Position numbers and translations under genes: made by a program. The notes under the pieces are model-generated. The model ran no database searches. It was not told where the DNA came from and worked only from the letters and a program-made list of their open reading frames with translations. Positions 16,918 through 25,039 of a stretch of DNA of 64,000 nucleotides are shown piece by piece (within the stretch, counting starts at the first letter, position 1; each line of letters opens with the position of its first letter). The DNA lies in NCBI GenBank assembly GCA_016788865.1, contig JAEUSB010000059.1, forward strand, positions 62,001 through 126,000, in the 5' to 3' direction. Origin of the DNA: Leptospirales bacterium (lineage in GTDB: Bacteria; Spirochaetota; Leptospiria; Leptospirales; Leptonemataceae).

Positions 16918-18394
16918 ACCATATTCACTTCTCACGCCGACGGACTGGGACAAGCTACTCGCAGATTCTGAAGAGAAGCCATTCAACCGCAATGACATGA
17001 TTGTGCAAGAGGGATCCAAACAACAGTTCGTCTATCGGATTCAAGAGGGATACGTGCGGATCGCGCGCAATCAAAATGGCCAGGACATTGTATTTAGCCG
17101 ACTGGGGCCGGAGGATCTGTTCGGTGAGATGAGCTTTCTTGAGGACGGAATTGCCAGCGCGTCGGTCTTTGCTGATAGCGATGTGCGTGTGCGCGCAATA
17201 CAAACTCGGAGACTGGAGTCTTTAATTGCATCTGATTCAAGCTTCGCGACCAGATTATTCTACTCCCTCTCCAATTCTTTGTCCGGACGCTTGCGCGAAT
17301 TGACAACTTCCATGCAGACGTTGAACGTAAATGACATTGTCCAGGTCAATCGCTTTCATTCTACGCGCCTGGGCAACATTACGCTGCGCCAGATTCCAGA
17401 AGCATTGATAGATTCACTTCAATACTTTGATTCGGGTATGCGCGAATTGATGAAGCGTTCGCGCAAAGCGGAGAGCACGCCGGATCTGAATCAGCAGGTC
17501 AGCGCGCTGTGCGCTGGAATAGTCCAGAATCTGCGACGTTACACGGATGAAGACGCGCTTGTCGAGATTGGCTTTGATGACATAACGGCCAATCGAGATC
17601 CGGAGCAATTGCAGACAGGGATAGGGGCCTTTGTTTTTCGGGAGACCTTTCGCTGGTTCATGCTGAGCGAAACGATTGCTCATTGTTACATGAAGCCTCG
17701 CGGCTTCTCTGATGATCATGCCACAAATCGGATGATCCAGGCTAACCGTCCGCACGGTGATATGGATCTGGGCGAAGCCATTGACACCTGGTTTTTGAAT
17801 ACGCCCTTTGCCCGCAGCAGACGTGCGGGTCGTGCGCTGCTATCGCAAATCTTGTTGAACAAATTGCAGCAACAAACAGAGCCCAGAATTCTTTGTCTGG
17901 CTTCCGGGGCTGCACCCGAAGCATTTGACTATTTGCAATCGGCGGTCACCAGGCCTGAGCTTACGCTGGTGGATATTGACCAGGAAGCTCTTGCCGCAGC
18001 CGCACGACTGAGTAAGAAGCTACAAACTTCTCACAGTGTAAGCCTGGTGAATCAGAACGCCATGACCATGATGGTCAATCGGGGTCGATACAGTTTGGAG
18101 CCGCTGAACATAATTTATTCTGCTGGCTTACTCGATTATCTAGAGGATGACGAGGTGACGACAATGCTGAATTGGATGCACACGCGATTGAGCGGTGGTG
18201 GCATCGGAATTGTTTCCATTACCAACCCCGACCACTACGATCGACCATTTTTGAAGCACATTCTCGAATGGTCCATGCACTGCCGGAGTCGAGACCAGCT
18301 GGCGTTGCTAGTGGAGCGAAGTCCCTTTCAGAACAGAGTGGAATGGCAAGCGGATCCCGACGGGGTTGTGGAGTATGCCATCCTCGCGAGATAA
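16907..18394 (+). CDS. Cyclic nucleotide-binding-fold/SAM methyltransferase fusion protein
   Basis: About 495 residues in two parts. Residues 10-130 form a CRP-type cyclic-nucleotide-binding fold (FNRNDMIVQEGSKQQFVYRI, GYVRIARNQNG, DLFGEMSFLEDG). The phosphate-binding cassette keeps FGE but lacks the Arg normally found about eight residues later (IASA in place of PRxA), so cyclic nucleotide may not bind in the standard way. The C-terminal 200 residues are a class I methyltransferase: ILCLASGAAPEAFDYL as motif I, then LTLVDIDQEAL, INPLAR-like later strands and YSAGLLDYLEDDEV. The layout resembles proteins of the fatty-acid methyl ester signal (PhcB-like) group, but that is only a suggestion. 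The start at 16907 follows GGGAGG and overlaps the preceding oxygenase gene. Confidence 0.72.
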   Translation: MPDKPYSLLTPTDWDKLLADSEEKPFNRNDMIVQEGSKQQFVYRIQEGYVRIARNQNGQDIVFSRLGPEDLFGEMSFLEDGIASASVFADSDVRVRAIQTRRLESLIASDSSFATRLFYSLSNSLSGRLRELTTSMQTLNVNDIVQVNRFHSTRLGNITLRQIPEALIDSLQYFDSGMRELMKRSRKAESTPDLNQQVSALCAGIVQNLRRYTDEDALVEIGFDDITANRDPEQLQTGIGAFVFRETFRWFMLSETIAHCYMKPRGFSDDHATNRMIQANRPHGDMDLGEAIDTWFLNTPFARSRRAGRALLSQILLNKLQQQTEPRILCLASGAAPEAFDYLQSAVTRPELTLVDIDQEALAAAARLSKKLQTSHSVSLVNQNAMTMMVNRGRYSLEPLNIIYSAGLLDYLEDDEVTTMLNWMHTRLSGGGIGIVSITNPDHYDRPFLKHILEWSMHCRSRDQLALLVERSPFQNRVEWQADPDGVVEYAILAR

Positions 18395-18427
18395 CTCGCT
18401 ATCGATCGGCACGTTGAACTCTCGCGC

Positions 18428-19936
18428 TCAATGCGCGTGAGCTTTCTTTGCTTTCTTCTTCTTACCGGCAAATCCGGCTCCGCCGGCTCGATGTCCGCCG
18501 CCGGCTGCGCGAGGAGCGTAGCCACCATGGCGAGATCCGCCACCACCTGAGCCACGTGGACCGCCTCGACCAAACTTCTTCTTCCCTTTGAAGTCGTCGC
18601 GACCGAGTTCGTGAACGTCTGCCATTGCTTTGCCGATTTTATCCGGGCCTTCCACTTCAGACTTTGCCTGCATCATTGTCAGAAGGCGCAGCGCAACTTC
18701 TCGCAGATCCAGAGTTTCCGTCAATTTCTCAAGGATACGTCCGTTAGCCGCATCGGCTATGGAATCGTTGACTTTCTGAATCAGTTCATTGCGACGCATA
18801 CTCTTCACATCAGAAGAGGTTGGAATTTGGGACAATTCACACTTCCCGCCGTTTTCGCGGATCATGCGACGCCACGCGCGCATCTCATTTGGAGCAACAA
18901 GCGTTGATGCTACGCCCTCGCTTCCGGCGCGACCTGTGCGCCCAATACGATGCACATAGCTTTCTGCATCGAACGGGATATGGTAGTTGAATACATGGCT
19001 CACGCCCTGGATATCGAGTCCCCTTGCTGCAACGTCCGTTGCAACAAGCACGCGAGTTGTTCCGGCACGAAATGCACGCATGACCTGTTCACGCTTGCTC
19101 TGCTCGAGATCACCGTGAATCGCACGGGACATAGAACCACGTGCAGAAAGTCGGCCTGCGAGCTCATCTGCTTCGCGCTTGGTTTTGCAGAATACAATGG
19201 CACGATCAGGTGGATCAGACTCAATCAAACGAATCAGTGCGGCTTCGCGCTCATGATCAGATACTACGTAATACTTTTCTTTGATGCGCGCAGCCGTTTG
19301 AGCGCTCTGCGTGCGAACCTTAGCAGGATTCTTTAGGATACTCTGCGCAAGCTTTTGAATGCGGTCTGGCAATGTCGCGGAAAATAGAAGCGTCTGACGT
19401 TCGGCCGGAAGCATCTTAAAAATCAGCTCAATGTCTTCGAGGAATCCCATATCGAGCATGCGATCTGCCTCATCGAGCACAACAGCACCCGGAGCGATCT
19501 TCATGCGTTTGGAGGACATGAGATCCAGCAGGCGCCCTGGCGTTCCGGAGACAATGTTGGCCCCGTTTTTGAGGCTCTGGATTTGATCCCGGGCGGACGC
19601 TCCACCGTAAACGGACGCTACTTTGGCCCCCGCATGCTTTCCAAGCGTGCGGAGTTCCTGGCTAACCTGCAGGGCTAGCTCGCGGGTGGGTGTAATCACA
19701 AGGATCTGGGTGTTTTCAGATGGCAAGAGGCGGCTCATCAAGGGCAGACCAAAGGCCGCAGTCTTACCCGTTCCGGTCTGGGCCTGTGCAATGACGTCGC
19801 GGCCGGCTAGAATTAAGGGAATTGTTTCTGATTGAATGGGACTTGGCGTTGTGAAGCCAGCATCCGTGATGCCTTTCTGGATTTCCGCTGATAGGCCAAA
19901 GTGCGAAAAGCCAGCAACGTCGTTATTTTTGTTCAA
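18428..19936 (-). CDS. DEAD-box ATP-dependent RNA helicase (RhlE/DeaD type)
   Basis: A 502-residue DEAD-box helicase that unwinds RNA in ribosome assembly, mRNA decay or cold adaptation. Motifs in order: FSHFGL and the Q motif PSPIQSETIPLILAG, Walker A AQTGTGKT, PTRELA, GTPGRLLD, DEAD in VVLDEADRMLDMG, SAT, VFCKTKREAD, ATDVAARGLDI and HRIGRTGRAG. The C-terminus is a Gly/Arg-rich then Lys/His-rich basic tail (RGGPRGSGGGGSRHGG, KKKKAKKAHAH), typical for extra RNA contacts. The start is a TTG at 19936: no in-frame ATG occurs before the conserved core, and no good ribosome site is seen, so the start is uncertain by a few codons. It is divergent from rplU. Confidence 0.93.
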   Translation of the reverse strand: MNKNNDVAGFSHFGLSAEIQKGITDAGFTTPSPIQSETIPLILAGRDVIAQAQTGTGKTAAFGLPLMSRLLPSENTQILVITPTRELALQVSQELRTLGKHAGAKVASVYGGASARDQIQSLKNGANIVSGTPGRLLDLMSSKRMKIAPGAVVLDEADRMLDMGFLEDIELIFKMLPAERQTLLFSATLPDRIQKLAQSILKNPAKVRTQSAQTAARIKEKYYVVSDHEREAALIRLIESDPPDRAIVFCKTKREADELAGRLSARGSMSRAIHGDLEQSKREQVMRAFRAGTTRVLVATDVAARGLDIQGVSHVFNYHIPFDAESYVHRIGRTGRAGSEGVASTLVAPNEMRAWRRMIRENGGKCELSQIPTSSDVKSMRRNELIQKVNDSIADAANGRILEKLTETLDLREVALRLLTMMQAKSEVEGPDKIGKAMADVHELGRDDFKGKKKFGRGGPRGSGGGGSRHGGYAPRAAGGGHRAGGAGFAGKKKKAKKAHAH

Positions 19937-20036
19937 GTGGTCATTTTTTTTGAAGAGGCCACGGTGGATACAAGAAAGCGTACGCGCTTGACCGTCGAAG
20001 GGGCCCCGAAATCCTTGTCTCTCTCAGGAAAAACCC

Positions 20037-20348
20037 ATGTACGCAATCATTGAAATCGCCGGTCACCAACACAAAGTTAAGGAAAACGATCTAATCGTAA
20101 CGGATCTTACCGGCCACGAAGCCAGCAAGCAATTCAAATGTGAAAACGTAATTGCAGTTGGTGAAGGGGAAAGCATGAAGTTTGGCGCTCCTTTCGTGAA
20201 GGGCGCAACCGTGCAGCTTGAAGTGGTATCAGACCTCCGCTCACCAAAGATCAACGCCATCAAATACAAGAAACGCAAGGGCTACCGCCGCGCCTGGGGA
20301 CATCGCCAGAATCTGCAAAAGCTCAAGGTTCTCAAAATCCAGGCTTGA
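20037..20348 (+). CDS. rplU: Ribosomal protein L21
   Basis: A 103-residue large-subunit protein that binds 23S rRNA. MYAIIEIAGHQHKVKENDLI at the N-terminus and the basic C-terminal signature KKRKGYRRAWGHRQ are diagnostic. AGGAAA lies just before the ATG. It is first in the rplU-prp-rpmA-obgE-proB run. The 100-bp leader contains an AAGCG/CGCTT dyad at 19976-19989 that could be part of its expression signal. Confidence 0.97.
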   Translation: MYAIIEIAGHQHKVKENDLIVTDLTGHEASKQFKCENVIAVGEGESMKFGAPFVKGATVQLEVVSDLRSPKINAIKYKKRKGYRRAWGHRQNLQKLKVLKIQA

Positions 20349-20638
20349 CCCGCGTCTTGTTCCGCCAGACCGGCGGAACCCTCTTTCTCAAAGTTGAAGG
20401 CCATAGCATCAAGACCACAGCAGTGGATCTGTGCTCGGCCATTTCTATTCTGACGGAGAATCTCGAGGCCAGCCTGACCCTGCTGCTCCGGAAAACCCCC
20501 AGAGTCATTAAATCAGACGGCTACTTCGAAATCGACACAGAAGACGATTCCGGATCCAATCTGCTGTTTGCTTCTGCCCTGCTGGGCCTCAGAACCCTGG
20601 CAAAGCAATACCCCTCGGGATTGCACGTGGAAACCTAA
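20345..20638 (+). CDS. prp: Ribosomal-processing cysteine protease Prp family protein
   Basis: A 97-residue protein between L21 and L27, the classic position of Prp (YsxB). The catalytic pair is visible as GHS (His near residue 22) and DLCSAISIL (Cys near residue 32). In Firmicutes this protease removes an N-terminal extension from L27 ending in a Phe-Phe-Ala-like site. Here the L27 encoded next has no such extension, so the substrate is unclear. The start is a TTG overlapping the rplU stop (TTGA at 20345-20348), giving tight translational coupling. Confidence 0.88.
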   Translation: MTRVLFRQTGGTLFLKVEGHSIKTTAVDLCSAISILTENLEASLTLLLRKTPRVIKSDGYFEIDTEDDSGSNLLFASALLGLRTLAKQYPSGLHVET

Positions 20639-20708
20639 TTTCTGGCTGACAATAGGCTGGTTTTCAGGATTTTGACTGTACCGGGAAAACCGGGTTCGGG
20701 TAACAACA

Positions 20709-20987
20709 ATGGCACACAAAAAAGGCGGCGGCTCAACCAGAAACGGACGCGATTCCAACTCCCAGCGACTGGGCGTTAAGAGATTCGGCGGAGAACTCGT
20801 AAAGGCCGGCAATATCCTGGTTCGTCAGAAAGGAACAGATTTCCATCCTGGCAAAAACGTTGGTATCGGACGTGATCACACTCTGTTTGCACTGGAAACT
20901 GGAATCGTAAAGTTTCACTACCAGAAGAAAGACAGACAGCTGATCTCGATTATCCCAAAAGAAATTCCAGCAACTCCAACGCGCTAA
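20709..20987 (+). CDS. rpmA: Ribosomal protein L27
   Basis: A 92-residue L27 that reaches into the peptidyl-transferase centre. The N-terminus [20 protein letters not shown] and the [18 protein letters not shown] core are diagnostic. The protein begins directly with the mature form. The codons upstream of the ATG (back to a TGA at 20673) do not encode a cleavable Phe-Phe-Ala extension, although a Prp-type protease gene precedes it. About 70 bp separate it from prp. The next gene is about 300 bp downstream. Confidence 0.97.
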   Translation: MAHKKGGGSTRNGRDSNSQRLGVKRFGGELVKAGNILVRQKGTDFHPGKNVGIGRDHTLFALETGIVKFHYQKKDRQLISIIPKEIPATPTR

Positions 20988-21085
20988 GCGCACTCACATG
21001 AACACATACAATCAATGGAGGGAAACGACAGGTCGTTTCTCTTCCATTTTCACCCGGGCATCTGAGATCGAGACGCCCGGCTATG

Positions 21086-21206
21086 TTCGCGGCACGCACA
21101 TCCGATTGCGGAGCCACGATGGCGGAGCTCTCGGTTGGACGCAATTGTTCCTGGACGCCTTTCGCGCACGCGCATACCCGATTGCGCAGCCAGGACGGCG
21201 GAGCCC
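21086..21206. repeat. Imperfect direct repeat in the rpmA-obgE intergenic region
   Basis: Two copies of about 45 bp at 21086-21130 and 21161-21206 (period about 75 bp) differ by about five substitutions and a few small indels. Each contains CGATTGCG followed by a GCC-N5-GGC dyad core (GCCACGATGGC and GCCAGGACGGC) and GGAGC. GGACG also recurs at about 21137, 21153, 21193 and 21222. The 300 bp between rpmA and obgE is otherwise GC-rich and holds no gene that I can support. It may be a member of a dispersed repeat family; that cannot be judged from one locus. Confidence 0.6.
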
Positions 21207-21286
21207 CGCGAAGTCGGGCATGGACGACCGGTTCGCGGGTCGGGTCGCGCGTCGCGAAATGCAGTTACAGGGAAAACAAGGCCAAC

Positions 21287-22456
21287 ATGTCTTTCGTAGA
21301 TGAAATCGAAGTCGCGGTCCGTGGAGGCCATGGCGGTCCCGGATCGGCACATTTCCGCAGGGAAAAATACCGCCCCAAAGCCGGCGTAGACGGCGGCGAT
21401 GGCGGTCGCGGCGGCGATGTAATCATCGAGGCAAAGACAGCCCTGCAAAGCCTTGGTCACTTCAAGAACAAGAGCGTGTTCGCAGCCCAGGATGGTGAGC
21501 CAGGCGATGCAAACAACTGCAGCGGGGCCGCAGGCAATCATCTTACGATCTATGTCCCTCCCGGAACTGAAATAATCGACGCCGATACGGACGAGGTGCT
21601 GAGCGATTTGTTGACAGTTGATGCTCGCCTGACGGTGGCACGCGGTGGAAAGGGTGGCCTTGGCAATACGCACTTTGTAAATTCCGTAAACCAGGCCCCC
21701 ACATATGCGCAACCAGGTCTACCCGGAGATGAACGCCGTATAACGTTACGACTCAAACTCATGGCAGACGCAGGACTTGTGGGCCTGCCCAATGCGGGGA
21801 AGTCGACGCTGATTGCCGCCGTATCTGACAGCAAGTCGCGAATCGCCGATTATCCGTTCACCACTCTGGTCCCGCATCTGGGTGTTGTTGAGAACACAGA
21901 TTTTCGCAGGCTCTTGATTGCTGATATTCCGGGAATCATTGAAGGAGCTCATAAGGGCGCGGGGCTCGGACTTTCATTCTTACGCCATATTGAACGCGTT
22001 CGCGCAATCGTATACGTGCTTGATATTCAGTCGATGGATCCGGTTGAAGATCTGAGACTCTTGCAAAGCGAACTGGCCAGCTATTCTGCAGAGCTTTTGA
22101 ATCGTCCCTACATAGTTCTCCTGAACAAAATGGATACGATTGGCTACGATGAGACCTTTGCTCAGGCGACTGCCACAGAAATTATTCAACGACTGAAGAG
22201 TAACAAGCCTGACGCAGCGCACATTCTGGCCGTATCAGCGCGCGAAAATCGCAACCTGGATCAGCTGATCAGCATCCTGTTCCAATATTTTCCAGGCCCA
22301 ACTTTCGCAGAAAGTCTGCTACTGAAAGGGAAAGAAGCTGCGACTGCAACGGAAGAAATCAGCACGCACACTCTCGGGTCTTCCCCGCAGGAGGAAGCAG
22401 AAGGAGCGTTTATAAACGCACAAAACCCAGAATCCCCGCAAACGGATCGCCCATGA
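21287..22456 (+). CDS. obgE: Obg family GTPase ObgE/CgtA
   Basis: About 389 residues: a ribosome-associated GTPase in 50S assembly and stress signalling. The Gly-rich Obg fold comes first (FVDEIEVAVRGGHGGPGSAH, DGGDGGRGGDVII), then the G domain with G1 GLPNAGKSTLI, G2 near YPFTTLVPHLG, G3 DIPGIIEGAHKGAGLG, G4 LNKMD and G5 VSAREN. The C-terminal tail is acidic. An open frame extends 204 bases further upstream through the repeat region, but the ATG at 21287, preceded by AAGG, matches the conserved N-terminus. It overlaps proB by four bases (ATGA). Confidence 0.96.
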   Translation: MSFVDEIEVAVRGGHGGPGSAHFRREKYRPKAGVDGGDGGRGGDVIIEAKTALQSLGHFKNKSVFAAQDGEPGDANNCSGAAGNHLTIYVPPGTEIIDADTDEVLSDLLTVDARLTVARGGKGGLGNTHFVNSVNQAPTYAQPGLPGDERRITLRLKLMADAGLVGLPNAGKSTLIAAVSDSKSRIADYPFTTLVPHLGVVENTDFRRLLIADIPGIIEGAHKGAGLGLSFLRHIERVRAIVYVLDIQSMDPVEDLRLLQSELASYSAELLNRPYIVLLNKMDTIGYDETFAQATATEIIQRLKSNKPDAAHILAVSARENRNLDQLISILFQYFPGPTFAESLLLKGKEAATATEEISTHTLGSSPQEEAEGAFINAQNPESPQTDRP

Positions 22457-23553
22457 GCCGCACAGAGTACCTTAAGGCCATCCACAATGCGCGCAGAGTT
22501 GTAATCAAAGTGGGCACAAGCCTTCTCACCGACTCAACAGGCATGCGCGAAACCATGCTTAAAACGCTTGTTTCCGAAATCGATTTTCTCAGAAGACAAA
22601 AGAAGCAGGTAATGCTCGTAACGAGCGGAGCCGTGGGGATGGCGCGCAGTGTGCTTCGCGAACGCGCATTGACCACGGATCTACCACGCAAGCAAGCCCT
22701 CGCCGCAATTGGCCAGGGAAGACTCATTGCTCAATATGAAAAAGCATTTGGAAATGTCGGGCTTCTAACAGCTCAATTGCTCATCACTGCCAGGGATCTA
22801 CGCGACCGTCGCGCATACCTGAACATTGGGAATACTATGGAAGAACTCATAGGTATGGACGTCCTTCCGATTATCAATGAAAACGATACGGTCTCCACGG
22901 ATGAATTGAAATTCGGCGACAATGATCTATTGAGCGCTGCATGTAGCTCGCTATTTGGTGCGGAGCTGCTCATAATTCTCACAAGTGCACCTGGTTTCCT
23001 GAAAAACGGAGAACGCGTTAGCCACTTGAGCAACATTACCCCGGACGATATGCAACATGCGCATGGGCCAGCTGGCCCGGGCAGTGGGGGCATGCGGACC
23101 AAGCTTCGTGCAGGCCAGCTCTGTCTGATTTCCGGGCAGATGCTTGCAATTCTTCCTGGAGATGAACCGAATCCGGTCCAGGCGCTCTTTGAAGGCAAGG
23201 ACATCGGGACTTTGATCGCCGGGCAGAGCAAGCGGCGAATCAGTGCGCGGAAGAAGTGGTTACTCTATGCAAGGCCAGAAGGGGAACTCAGAATCGACTC
23301 CGGAGCGAGTACCGCTCTGATAGCCAGGGGCTCGTCTTTGCTTGCGGCTGGAATTCGCGAAATTCGTGGAACATTCCTGGCCGGGGATCCAGTCGAAGTC
23401 CTAACGTTAGACGGTATCACTCTTGGCCGTGGGATTGTAAGCTACAGCGAAAGAGACTTATCGCATTATCTGGCAAATCCGGATGCTGAGAAGAAGCAAC
23501 TACATGGGCCCGGTGCGGTAATTCACCGCGACAACCTGATTCTAGAAGACTGA
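22453..23553 (+). CDS. proB: Glutamate 5-kinase
   Basis: First step of proline biosynthesis, phosphorylating glutamate on the gamma-carboxyl. The 366-residue length includes the amino-acid kinase domain (VVIKVGTSLLT, VTSGAVGMAR, INENDTVSTDELKFGDND, GSGGMRTKL) and a C-terminal PUA domain from about 275 (ARKKWLLYARPEGEL to VSYSERDL). The four-base overlap with obgE implies translational coupling. The usual partner proA is not downstream: the next gene is a convergent adenylate cyclase, so proA must lie elsewhere. Confidence 0.96.
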   Translation: MSRTEYLKAIHNARRVVIKVGTSLLTDSTGMRETMLKTLVSEIDFLRRQKKQVMLVTSGAVGMARSVLRERALTTDLPRKQALAAIGQGRLIAQYEKAFGNVGLLTAQLLITARDLRDRRAYLNIGNTMEELIGMDVLPIINENDTVSTDELKFGDNDLLSAACSSLFGAELLIILTSAPGFLKNGERVSHLSNITPDDMQHAHGPAGPGSGGMRTKLRAGQLCLISGQMLAILPGDEPNPVQALFEGKDIGTLIAGQSKRRISARKKWLLYARPEGELRIDSGASTALIARGSSLLAAGIREIRGTFLAGDPVEVLTLDGITLGRGIVSYSERDLSHYLANPDAEKKQLHGPGAVIHRDNLILED

Positions 23554-23566
23554 TCCAGAATATCTG

Positions 23567-24901
23567 TCAGACCACCTGCAAGGCCGCGTAGCGCTTTTCA
23601 AATTCACTGTTTGGAGCACCAGGATGACCCGGACGCTGCAACTCTGGCAGGAGCCCATTCACAAAATACATTTCGATAGTGCCCTTGTGCTTTGCTGGTA
23701 CTGCTCCGCGATACTCACAGTCAAAGAAATCCCGGACAAGCGCGTAGGTGGCGGCGGAAATATTGATCTTACCCGTGACGCCTGACGATTCGCATCTGCT
23801 TGCAATGTTTACAGTATCGCTCCAGACGTCATACGCAAACTTCTTCTCACCAATCACTCCGGCAATTAAGTCGCCCGAATGAATACCGAGTCTGAGCTGC
23901 CAGTACGGTAGCCCCTGACTGGCCTTGATTTCTTTCATTTGATTCATGAAGGCTTGAATCTCAAGCGCTGCCATCACGCAATCGACTGCATGGGTTGCGT
24001 TGGCTTTGGGAAGCCCGCCGGCAAACATGTAACTGTCCCCAATGGTCTTTAGCTTCTCCAGGTTGTATCGATCCATGAGGCTGTCGAAATATGAAAAGCA
24101 TCGATCCAGTTCTGTGACCAGTTCAGCCGGACCCAACGATTCAGCGATGCTCGTAAAGCCTTCAAAGTCTGTGAAGCAGACGGTCGCAGCAGCATAGTGG
24201 CGTGGCTTACTCGCGCCCTCTTTCTTCAACTCGTCGGCCACTTCCCTGGGTAAGATGTTCAAAAGCAATTTCTCTGATTGTGCATGTTCGGCCGCGAGCT
24301 TGTCTTCTGCACTATTGACGGCCTTTACGAATTGGTGTGTGATGAGTACGAGAAAGCCAAGCACAAGAACCAGGGGTGGCATCAGATAATCAGCCGGAAC
24401 AATCCAGCGCGGAGGACCAAAGATGGCCGATCCCCCGTGCACACGATAGTAGTACTGAAAAAAGAGAAACAAGCACATGGGAACCAGGACGAAGAACCAC
24501 CGCGTCTTCGTGTACTGGCGTGGGATCATCACGAATGGCAGGATTGTCAGTATCAGAAAACCAAGCGGTGCAGGATCATCTGCCTGCGCAAGTGACAGAG
24601 CCCCCAGGTGATAGTCAACTGCCGCAAGTGTCATGGCGGCGCCCACTACCACGTTGCGCTTAAGAAGCAGGTAACGCGCAAAGCCGAGCGGGATAACAAG
24701 CGCAAAATAGTGCACAAAAGAGAAGAAATGCGTTTCCGGTGGTTCCGTAAAACGAATCACCACAGCCAAAACCGATGGCAGGCCGAACATGATCACCTGG
24801 ACCCAGGCGGTACTCCGAAGGGCTCGCGCATCCCGTTCGCTGAGACCGTCTGTAGACCCGGTCAGCTTGATCCAGCTTGCGACGTTACGAAAAAAGCTCA
24901 T
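23567..24901 (-). CDS. Membrane-bound class III adenylate cyclase
   Basis: About 444 residues. The N-terminal half has six or so hydrophobic segments (for example VQVIMFGLPSVLAVVIRF and LVLVLGFLVLITHQF), followed by a short coiled segment AEHAQSEKLLLNILPREVADELK and the catalytic domain. Both metal aspartates are present (CFTDFEGFT and KTIGDSYMFAGG). The adenine-selecting Lys (EKLKTIG) and Asp (VWSDTVN) and the transition-state Asn/Arg (VNIASR) are also present, so it should make cAMP from ATP. The ATG at 24901 is preferred over a TTG at 24916; neither has a good ribosome site. It is convergent with proB, with 13 bp between the stops. The signal it senses is unknown. Confidence 0.92.
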   Translation of the reverse strand: MSFFRNVASWIKLTGSTDGLSERDARALRSTAWVQVIMFGLPSVLAVVIRFTEPPETHFFSFVHYFALVIPLGFARYLLLKRNVVVGAAMTLAAVDYHLGALSLAQADDPAPLGFLILTILPFVMIPRQYTKTRWFFVLVPMCLFLFFQYYYRVHGGSAIFGPPRWIVPADYLMPPLVLVLGFLVLITHQFVKAVNSAEDKLAAEHAQSEKLLLNILPREVADELKKEGASKPRHYAAATVCFTDFEGFTSIAESLGPAELVTELDRCFSYFDSLMDRYNLEKLKTIGDSYMFAGGLPKANATHAVDCVMAALEIQAFMNQMKEIKASQGLPYWQLRLGIHSGDLIAGVIGEKKFAYDVWSDTVNIASRCESSGVTGKINISAATYALVRDFFDCEYRGAVPAKHKGTIEMYFVNGLLPELQRPGHPGAPNSEFEKRYAALQVV

Positions 24902-25009
24902 ACGGGATTGGATCAATTCAATTCGTATGACGCAACCCTTTGTTTTTGCTCAGTATTGCAATTCGGAGCGGCTTGACCCCGGGCACGATTGCCTTTTGAC
25001 AGGACAAGG

Positions 25010-25031
25010 GGCGCACCCATCCGGGTGCGCC
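25010..25031 (-). terminator. Perfect hairpin after the terC-family gene
   Basis: GGCGCACCC (25010-25018) pairs perfectly with GGGTGCGCC (25023-25031) around a four-base loop, nine bases past the terC-family stop. A run of T is weak on the minus strand (CCTTGTCCTGT), so it could be an inefficient terminator or an mRNA-stabilising hairpin. Confidence 0.55.
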
Positions 25032-25039
25032 TGAAGAGG

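Noticed and set aside
18421-18445. Hairpin CTCGCGC/GCGCGTGAG followed by a T-rich run after the methyltransferase gene
   Set aside because: The stem needs bulges and overlaps the stop and coding end of the convergent helicase, so it is not strong enough to list as a terminator.
21083-21286. Upstream extension of obgE to an ATG at 21083
   Set aside because: The conserved Obg start is at 21287 with its own AAGG site; the extra segment translates the intergenic repeats.
21050-21712. Minus-strand frame of 220 codons opposite the obgE start
   Set aside because: Shadow of obgE and the repeat region; no motif or ribosome site.
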